Part shown: piece after piece, positions 6,449-11,528 of the stretch
Numbering within the stretch: position 1 is the first letter of the stretch
How the letters are laid out: each line of letters opens with the position of its first letter
From: an uncultured Clostridium sp.
GTDB lineage: Bacteria > Bacillota > Clostridia > Clostridiales > Clostridiaceae
Length of the DNA: 11,528 nucleotides
Direction of reading: 5' to 3'
Assembly (NCBI GenBank): GCA_946575275.1
Contig: CAMNZV010000028.1
Coordinates: forward strand, 1-11,528
Position numbers and translations under genes: made by a program
The notes under the pieces: generated by a model
The model's input: only the letters and a program-made list of their open reading frames with translations
Databases searched by the model: none
What the model was told of the DNA's origin: nothing

Positions 6449-7096
6449 ATGGCAACTTCAGAAATAGATAAAATTGTTTATGATACTACAACTTCTTATG
6501 GTGCAATACCTGCCCCATTAAATTATGAAGGTTTCCCGAAAAGTTGTTGTACATCCATTAATGATGAAATTTGCCATGGTATACCTGATGATAATATATT
6601 CTTAAAAGAAGGAGATATTGTAAATGTTGATGTATCTACTATCTTCAATGGATATTATTCAGATGCCTCAAGAATGTTTATTATAGGTAAAACTAACGAA
6701 CAATGTGAAAAATTAGTTAGAGTTAGCAAAGAATGTTTAGATTTAGGATTTAAAGAAGCCAAACCTTGGGGCTTTTTAGGTGATATTGGAGAAGTTATTC
6801 AAAAACATGCAGAAAGCAATGGCTATTCAATAGTTTTAGAATTTGGTGGACATGGAGTTGGTCTCCAGTTTCATGAAGATCCTTTTGTCAATCATATTGG
6901 TAAAAGAGGCACAGACATGTTATTAGTGCCTGGCATGATATTTACTATTGAACCTATGGTAAACATGGGAAGTAGAAAACTATTTGTTGATGCTGAAAAT
7001 GATTGGACTGCCTTAACTGAAGATGGCTATCCATCATCTCAATGGGAATATACTGTTTTAATAACTGAAACCGGTGCTGAAATATTAACCCACTAA
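6449..7096 (+). CDS. Open catalytic part of methionine aminopeptidase
   Basis: This 215-residue reading frame starts at the first in-frame ATG after the internal stop. It keeps all the pita-bread active-site residues: H43 (CHG), metal ligands D61 and D72, H135 (GGHGVG), H142 (FHEDP), E168 (TIEPM) and E200 (QWEYTV). It lacks the first helix of the catalytic domain, which is encoded but untranslated at 6320-6448. No good ribosome binding site precedes 6449, so expression as a separate protein is doubtful. An alternative ATT start near 6335 follows AAAGGGG, but the spacing is too short and ATT starts are rare. The intact catalytic residues suggest that the break is recent. Confidence 0.5.
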   Translation: MATSEIDKIVYDTTTSYGAIPAPLNYEGFPKSCCTSINDEICHGIPDDNIFLKEGDIVNVDVSTIFNGYYSDASRMFIIGKTNEQCEKLVRVSKECLDLGFKEAKPWGFLGDIGEVIQKHAESNGYSIVLEFGGHGVGLQFHEDPFVNHIGKRGTDMLLVPGMIFTIEPMVNMGSRKLFVDAENDWTALTEDGYPSSQWEYTVLITETGAEILTH

Positions 7097-7111
7097 ATAC
7101 CAACAACATAA

Positions 7112-7141
7112 AAGGATAGAGAAATAATAATCTCTATCCTT
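7112..7141 (+). terminator. Rho-independent terminator after map
   Basis: Bases 7112-7122 pair with 7131-7141 (11 bp) around an 8-nt loop, followed by AATTTTTTT. It lies 15 bp after the map stop. It also stands 7 bp beyond the end of the convergent dacF gene. On the minus strand the stem is followed by TTTTATG, so it may stop dacF transcripts as well. Confidence 0.8.
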
Positions 7142-7148
7142 AATTTTT

Positions 7149-8315
7149 TTATTTAAATATATTTTTAATATTATATTTAAGTGAATCTAATAATCCACCC
7201 TTTTCAATATCCCTATCTGAATATACTTGAACTTCTCCTACTTTTTCATCACCAAGATATACTTCACATTTACCAACAATATCTCCCTCTTTATATTTCT
7301 TTTGTAAATCCTCTATTGTTATTTTAGTGCTTAAATCACCATCTGTGCCCTTTGGCAAAACTACTTCTAAGTCCTCTTTAGCCTTTGCAATAAAGAACCT
7401 ATCTGTTTTTTCACCCATTTTAACTTCTTGTATCTCTTCATCCTTACTTACAAGTTTTTTACCTTGATATTTAGAGAAACCATAATTCATTAAAATACCA
7501 GCATCCCTATTTCTTATTTTATATGTAGGTGCACCCATTATTACAGTTAACATTCTTACACTATTTCTTTTAGCTGTAGCAGATATACAATACTTAGCTT
7601 CACTTGTATAACCGGTTTTCAAACCATCACAACCCTCAAAAAATCTAACAAGTTTATTATGGTTAACTAATTCTATTGGAGTTTTTCTTCCTTCAGATAT
7701 AGTTTCCATGTATATTCCAGAGTATTCTAGTATTTTAGGGTGCTTTAATAATTCCTGAGACATTATAGCAATATCCCTTGCTGTAGACAAATGACCATCT
7801 GCTGGTAACCCATTACAGTTTTTAAAGGTTGTATTTGTCATGTTTAGTTCACTTGCTCTCTTATTCATCATATCAACAAAAGCAGATTCTGTACCTGCCA
7901 AATATTCTGCTATTGCAACTGCTGCATCATTACCAGATGCAACGGCTACTCCTTTTAAAAGTTCCTCCATTGTTCTTATTTCACCATTATCAAGGAGCAT
8001 TGTGCTACCACCCATATTTTTAGCATTTTCACTACAAGTAACTTTATCTTCTAGGGCGATTTTCCCACTATCTATAGCTTCCATAGCTATAAGCATTGTC
8101 ATAACCTTAGTTACCGAAGCTGGAGCAAATTGTTCATCAATATTCTTTTCATAAATTATTTTACCTGATATAGGCTCCATTAATAATGCTGATTTTGCTT
8201 CGATATTGTCCATGCTACCCTCTTCAGCACAATATCCATTGTAACTTTCACAAAAACTAATTGTTAATATAAGAAAAACACACAAACCTATTGTCCTAAT
8301 TATAATTTTTTTCAT
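7149..8315 (-). CDS. dacF: D-alanyl-D-alanine carboxypeptidase DacF
   Basis: This S11-family DD-carboxypeptidase acts outside the membrane on peptidoglycan; DacF of B. subtilis is made in the forespore and adjusts spore cortex cross-linking. Numbered from the chosen start, the motifs are S67-V-T-K70, S127-G-N129 and K233-T-G235. Residues about 3-21 form a signal peptide, with likely cleavage after GYCA (about 30). A C-terminal beta-sandwich domain (about 285-370) and a short amphipathic helix (372-388) for membrane attachment complete it. The 388-residue length matches DacF. The frame is open to 8369, but GAAGGAGG (8323-8330) lies inside that form. It sits 7 nt before the ATG at 8315 and only 1 nt before the ATG at 8321, so 8315 is chosen. 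dacF lies 68 bp after pdp, with a sigma-F-like promoter in the gap. Confidence 0.9.
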   Translation of the reverse strand: MKKIIIRTIGLCVFLILTISFCESYNGYCAEEGSMDNIEAKSALLMEPISGKIIYEKNIDEQFAPASVTKVMTMLIAMEAIDSGKIALEDKVTCSENAKNMGGSTMLLDNGEIRTMEELLKGVAVASGNDAAVAIAEYLAGTESAFVDMMNKRASELNMTNTTFKNCNGLPADGHLSTARDIAIMSQELLKHPKILEYSGIYMETISEGRKTPIELVNHNKLVRFFEGCDGLKTGYTSEAKYCISATAKRNSVRMLTVIMGAPTYKIRNRDAGILMNYGFSKYQGKKLVSKDEEIQEVKMGEKTDRFFIAKAKEDLEVVLPKGTDGDLSTKITIEDLQKKYKEGDIVGKCEVYLGDEKVGEVQVYSDRDIEKGGLLDSLKYNIKNIFK

Positions 8316-8336
8316 TTTCATTCCTCCTTCTATTTT

Positions 8337-8366
8337 TATTATTCCCAAGGATTCATGAAAATATGA
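8337..8366 (-). promoter_or_regulatory. Sigma-F-like promoter for dacF
   Basis: On the minus strand a -35-like TCATA (8362-8366; four of five against GywTA) is followed after 15 bp by GGGAATAATA (8337-8346), which fits all defined positions of the sigma-F -10 consensus GGnrAnAnTw. The -10 ends 22 bp before the dacF start, giving a short leader of about 15 nt that still contains the ribosome binding site. dacF is a forespore gene in B. subtilis, so the position makes sense. The match was made by eye. Confidence 0.5.
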
Positions 8367-8383
8367 CAAAATAATAATTAGTT

Positions 8384-9688
8384 CTATTTTACTATCTCAT
8401 ATATTAACGGAATATCATTAATATAGTTATCATCAATGTCAATTACACTTAATATTTCCTCTATTGCTGCATTTCCTTTATTAATATTATTTGCATGTAC
8501 CTTTGCAATAACCTCCCCCTTTGTAACTTTATCTCCTCTTTTCTTTTCTAGTACTATTCCTACTGCTAAATCAATGTTATCCTCTTTTGTCTCTCTTCCA
8601 GCTCCAAGCTTCATTGCAATTATTCCAAGTTCCTCAGAATGTATTTTTTTAATATAACCTGTTTTCCTAGACCTAACATCTAATATGTATGGTGCCTTTA
8701 TAAATAAATCCACATTATCTACTAAGTCACCATTTCCACCCTGAGCTACTACAAATTCCTTTAGTTTTTTAAGTGCCTTAAGGTTATTAACATTTTCCAT
8801 TAAAAGTCTTTTCCCTTCTTCTAAGGATTCTGCTTTATTTGCAAGAATAAGCATGTTTGCTCCAAGAACCAGTGTAAGCTCTAATAAATCCTTTGGACCA
8901 TTTCCCTTTAATGTATTTATTGCCTCAATAATTTCAAGAGAATTACCTATTGCATAGCCTAAAGGCTGATCCATGTCAGATATAATTGCAATAGTATTTC
9001 GTCCTAAATTCTTACCTATATCAACCATTTCCCTTGCAAGTAAACGTGCTTCCTCTACAGTTTTCATAAAGGCTCCATCTCCCACTTTAACATCTAAAAC
9101 AATGGCATCTGCCCCAGAAACTATTTTTTTACTCATAATACTTGATGCAATTAAAGGCATACTATTTACCGTTGCTGTTACATCTCTAAGTGCGTATATT
9201 TTTTTATCTGCCGGTGCTAAGTTTCCAGATTGTGAAACTAAGGCAAGGCCAACAACATTAACATTTTTTATAAACTCTTCCCTTGATAATTCAACTGAAA
9301 AGCCTGTAAATGCCTCTAATTTATCTATTGTTCCACCTGTGTGACCAAGACCTCTACCAGACATTTTTGCAATAGGTACACCAAGAGATGCTACCAATGG
9401 TGCTAATAATATTGTAGTTGTATCTCCAACTCCTCCAGTTGAATGTTTATCCACCTTAATTCCATTAATCTCATCTAAATTTAATACATCACCAGAATTA
9501 ACCATAGACATTGTCAAATAAGCTGTTTCCCTTTTATTCATACCTTTAAAATATATTGCCATAAGAAGGGCTGAAGCTTGGTAATCTGCAATTTCACCTT
9601 TAGTAAATCCTTGTACAAAAAAATCAATTTCTTCTTTTGTTAATTCTTCTCCATTTCTTTTTTTCAATATTACATCATACATCCTCAT
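8384..9688 (-). CDS. pdp: Pyrimidine-nucleoside phosphorylase
   Basis: This cytosolic enzyme splits uridine, thymidine and deoxyuridine with phosphate, giving the free base and (deoxy)ribose-1-phosphate. The 434-residue protein has the family layout: an alpha domain with a phosphate loop KHSTGGVGD (81-89), the signature [16 protein letters not shown] (110-125), substrate residues R168 (ALRDVTATV), S183 and K187 (SSIMSKK), and a C-terminal domain (about 335-434). Lys81, Ser83, Arg168, Ser183 and Lys187 occupy the positions known from the family. The start follows GGGGATGAG at 8 nt spacing, 20 bp after the deoB stop, so the two are in one operon. Its product sugar phosphate is the substrate of DeoB. 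Confidence 0.95.
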   Translation of the reverse strand: MRMYDVILKKRNGEELTKEEIDFFVQGFTKGEIADYQASALLMAIYFKGMNKRETAYLTMSMVNSGDVLNLDEINGIKVDKHSTGGVGDTTTILLAPLVASLGVPIAKMSGRGLGHTGGTIDKLEAFTGFSVELSREEFIKNVNVVGLALVSQSGNLAPADKKIYALRDVTATVNSMPLIASSIMSKKIVSGADAIVLDVKVGDGAFMKTVEEARLLAREMVDIGKNLGRNTIAIISDMDQPLGYAIGNSLEIIEAINTLKGNGPKDLLELTLVLGANMLILANKAESLEEGKRLLMENVNNLKALKKLKEFVVAQGGNGDLVDNVDLFIKAPYILDVRSRKTGYIKKIHSEELGIIAMKLGAGRETKEDNIDLAVGIVLEKKRGDKVTKGEVIAKVHANNINKGNAAIEEILSVIDIDDNYINDIPLIYEIVK

Positions 9689-9708
9689 ATTCTCATCCCC
9701 ACTTATTG

Positions 9709-10881
9709 TTATTTTATTATTTCATTTAAAAATGATTTGCCAGGTAAAGTATTTTTAATTTCAAGATAATCTAGAATAGTTTTCCCAATATCTGAAAATG
9801 AATCTCTAGTATTTATTTCTATAGCATTTTGTATTTTATTACCATAAGCCAGTATTGGAATGTATTCCCTTGAATGATCTGTGCCTTCTGTTGTAGGATC
9901 ACATCCATGATCTGCTGTTAGTATTAACAAATCATCACTCTTTAAATTATCTAATATTTCCTTTAACCTAATATCAAAGTCTTCAATTGCTTTTCCATAC
10001 CCTAATACATCATTTCTATGTCCGTACATCATATCGAAATCAACTAAATTTGTAAAAATTAGTCCATTTTTAATATTTTTCATGTACTCTAATGTTTTAT
10101 CTACTCCATCATTATTATCTTTTGTATGGACAGCTTCTGTAACTCCTTTTTTATTAAAAATATCTTCTATTTTCCCAACACAAGCAACACTTAAATTTTT
10201 TTCAGAAATATAATCTAAAATAGTTTTCCCAGATGGATCTAATGCATAGTCCCGTCTATTTGATGTTCTTGTATATTTTCCCTTTTCACCTATAAAAGGC
10301 CTTGCTATAACTCTGCCAACAAGTTTATCATTTATCAATAATTCCCTTGCTTTTATGCAAATTTCATAAAGTTTATTTATTTCTATAACATCTTCATGTG
10401 CTGCAACTTGAAAGACGCTATCTGCAGATGTATAAATAATAGGATAACCTGTTTTAACATGTTCATCACCAAGTTCATTTATAATTTCTGTTCCTGATGC
10501 AACTTTATTTCCAAGTATTCCATTTACTCTTGCTTTTGTTTTAAATTCTTCTATTATGTTAATTGGAAATCCATTTGGATAAGTATTTAAAGGTTCTTTT
10601 AAGATAACACCTGATATTTCTAGATGACCTGTAACAGTATCCTTTCCCTTTGACTTTTCCTTAGCCTTTCCAAAACATCCAATAGGATTTATGTTAGTTT
10701 TTAAATCCTCCAATCCTTTAATATTTCCAATTCCAAGATTCATTAAATTATTAATTTTAAGTCCTCCAAGAGATTTGTAAATATTACCTAAGGTATTACT
10801 ATTTACATCTCCATATTCAATAGCATCTTCTAATTCTCCAACGCCTAAACTATCTAATACAATAAGAATTACTCTGTTCAT
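9709..10881 (-). CDS. deoB: Phosphopentomutase
   Basis: DeoB interconverts (deoxy)ribose-1-phosphate and (deoxy)ribose-5-phosphate in the cytosol, linking nucleoside breakdown to central metabolism. The 390-residue protein is a two-metal alkaline-phosphatase-superfamily enzyme. Visible site residues are D10 ([10 protein letters not shown]), T82 as the phosphorylated residue ([12 protein letters not shown]), D154 (TSADSVFQ), D283 and H288 ([11 protein letters not shown]), D324-H325 (TADHGCDPT) and H336 (TDHSREYIP). The cap domain lies roughly at 100-215. Length and all key residues are normal. AAAGGATGG precedes the start. It lies 25 bp after xerD and 20 bp before pdp. Confidence 0.96.
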   Translation of the reverse strand: MNRVILIVLDSLGVGELEDAIEYGDVNSNTLGNIYKSLGGLKINNLMNLGIGNIKGLEDLKTNINPIGCFGKAKEKSKGKDTVTGHLEISGVILKEPLNTYPNGFPINIIEEFKTKARVNGILGNKVASGTEIINELGDEHVKTGYPIIYTSADSVFQVAAHEDVIEINKLYEICIKARELLINDKLVGRVIARPFIGEKGKYTRTSNRRDYALDPSGKTILDYISEKNLSVACVGKIEDIFNKKGVTEAVHTKDNNDGVDKTLEYMKNIKNGLIFTNLVDFDMMYGHRNDVLGYGKAIEDFDIRLKEILDNLKSDDLLILTADHGCDPTTEGTDHSREYIPILAYGNKIQNAIEINTRDSFSDIGKTILDYLEIKNTLPGKSFLNEIIK

Positions 10882-10906
10882 TATTCTACCATCCTTTCGT
10901 TTAATA

Positions 10907-11528
10907 TTATGCTCTTGGATGAGTCTTTTTATATATTAAATTTATTTTATCACTATTTATTATTTCATAATATGTGTCCATATATGTTAAAACTTGATTT
11001 CCAAGAAGCTTTTGTACTGCACGTACATTTGCACCATTTTGAAGCATATGAACAGCAAAGGAATGTCTAAAGGTATTAAGATTTACAATTTTTTTAATAC
11101 CAGCCTTTTCTGAATATTCTTTAACAATTCTCCATATTCCCTGCCTAGTAAGCTTGTTTCCATTTAAATTAACAAATAAATTATTAACTCCTATTTCAGC
11201 AACTCTATCCCTTATTTCCATATATTCCTCAATGGCTTTACAGGCACTTCTTCCTATTGGTATTAACCTTTCATAATGCTTATTATCTGTACATTTCACA
11301 AAGGCTAAATCTAAATTAACATCTGAAACCTTTACCCCTATTAGTTCAGAAACTTTCATTCCTGTAGCATACATTAACTCTAATAAAGCACTATCTCGTA
11401 TACCTTTAGATCCCTCTTTGTTTATTATTCTAATTATTTTATCAACTTCATCTATTGTTAATATTTCAGGAAGCTTTTTGTCTATTTTACTACTTTTATA
11501 GGTTATTTTAGGTATATCTCTAATTAAT
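10907..11528 (-). CDS. xerD: XerD-type tyrosine recombinase, 5' end outside window, degenerate active site
   Basis: The frame runs without a stop to the window edge, so the N-terminal arm-binding part is missing from view; an internal ATG at 11374 is not the true start. The visible region begins inside the linker, with LPEILTIDEVDKII and then LLELMYATG, and ends with THPRA, a typical XerD C-terminus. XerD normally joins XerC in resolving chromosome dimers at dif. Of the usual catalytic set R-K-HxxR-H/W-Y, the first Arg is Lys (MKVSEL, codon 11354-11356). The His of HxxR is Asn (NTFR, 11075-11077), and the His of LLGH is Asn (LLGN, 10997-10999). The second Arg (FRHSF) and a Tyr pair (TYY) remain. 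The position upstream of deoB fits the usual gene order. It may be inactive or have a structural role. Confidence 0.85.
   Translation of the reverse strand, partial: LIRDIPKITYKSSKIDKKLPEILTIDEVDKIIRIINKEGSKGIRDSALLELMYATGMKVSELIGVKVSDVNLDLAFVKCTDNKHYERLIPIGRSACKAIEEYMEIRDRVAEIGVNNLFVNLNGNKLTRQGIWRIVKEYSEKAGIKKIVNLNTFRHSFAVHMLQNGANVRAVQKLLGNQVLTYMDTYYEIINSDKINLIYKKTHPRA

Larger units (their letters stand above)
6227..7096 (+). pseudogene. map: Methionine aminopeptidase with SEC-C motif, broken by in-frame TAA
   Basis: Type I methionine aminopeptidase removes the initiator Met from new proteins in the cytosol. Read through, this gene would be 289 residues, the normal length for the clostridial form with an N-terminal SEC-C zinc motif. 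The ATG at 6227 follows AAAGGAGAG. The codon at 6317-6319 is TAA; the same frame then continues with conserved sequence (IVPPREIIKNQEQI) through to the natural stop at 7094. One substitution from a sense codon explains the break, and no frameshift is needed. The stop separates SEC-C from the catalytic domain, and the first helix of that domain falls in the untranslated 6320-6448. This could be a recent real mutation or a sequence error. TAA rules out selenocysteine or pyrrolysine decoding. Confidence 0.78.

Noticed and set aside
8316..8369. Earlier starts for dacF
   Set aside because: The extra residues precede the signal peptide and are encoded by the ribosome binding site and the promoter-like region.
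8973..9344. Plus-strand open frame inside pdp
   Set aside because: It is antisense to conserved pdp sequence and shows no features of a protein.
1..11528. CRISPR arrays, tRNA or rRNA genes, insertion sequences, riboswitches
   Set aside because: No regular repeats, cloverleaf, transposase or known aptamer pattern was seen; the XerD gene is in its normal chromosomal context and is not evidence of a mobile element.

Overview
The window is chromosomal DNA from a low-GC, endospore-forming anaerobe of the Clostridium group (Firmicutes). The evidence is the strongly AT-rich sequence with AGGAGG-type ribosome binding sites, the sporulation-linked genes (a GerW/YtfJ protein beside a DUF2953 protein, and DacF), the gene order xerD-deoB-pdp-dacF, and a PyrK-like iron-sulfur flavoprotein of a type seen in clostridia. 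The species cannot be named from this sequence.

Layout. (1) Positions 1-1520: phased T-tracts and an extended -10 promoter precede scpA-scpB (+), the SMC condensin partners, which end at a perfect 17-bp hairpin. (2) 1523-2492 (-): a DUF2953 membrane protein and GerW/YtfJ, overlapping and probably forespore-expressed. (3) 2592-3835 (+): a short D-Ala-D-Ala carboxypeptidase and a 79-residue acidic protein, ending at a bidirectional terminator. (4) 3838-6104 (-): two genes overlapping by 4 bp, a PyrK-like NAD(P)H/FAD/2Fe-2S electron-transfer protein with an extra nine-cysteine N-terminus and a GidA-like FAD oxidoreductase with its own cysteine cluster. This is the best candidate for an uncharacterised redox system. 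(5) 6227-7141 (+): a SEC-C-type methionine aminopeptidase interrupted by one in-frame TAA. (6) 7149-11528 (-): xerD (cut by the window edge), deoB, pdp and dacF.

How the genes work together. Pdp and DeoB form a nucleoside salvage route that yields (deoxy)ribose-5-phosphate. DacF and the shorter carboxypeptidase trim peptidoglycan stem peptides. ScpAB with SMC, and normally XerD, act in chromosome segregation. The XerD here lacks three of its usual catalytic residues. Both dacF and the DUF2953-gerW pair are preceded by a decamer GGGAATAAT(A/T) that fits the sigma-F -10 consensus, suggesting shared forespore control.

Most notable points: the electron-transfer pair, the degenerate XerD active site, the broken methionine aminopeptidase gene, the shared sigma-F-like element, and dacF ending at a terminator without the spoIIAA-spoIIAB-sigF genes that usually follow it. 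No tRNA, rRNA, CRISPR array or insertion sequence was seen. No intergenic gap reaches 300 bases.
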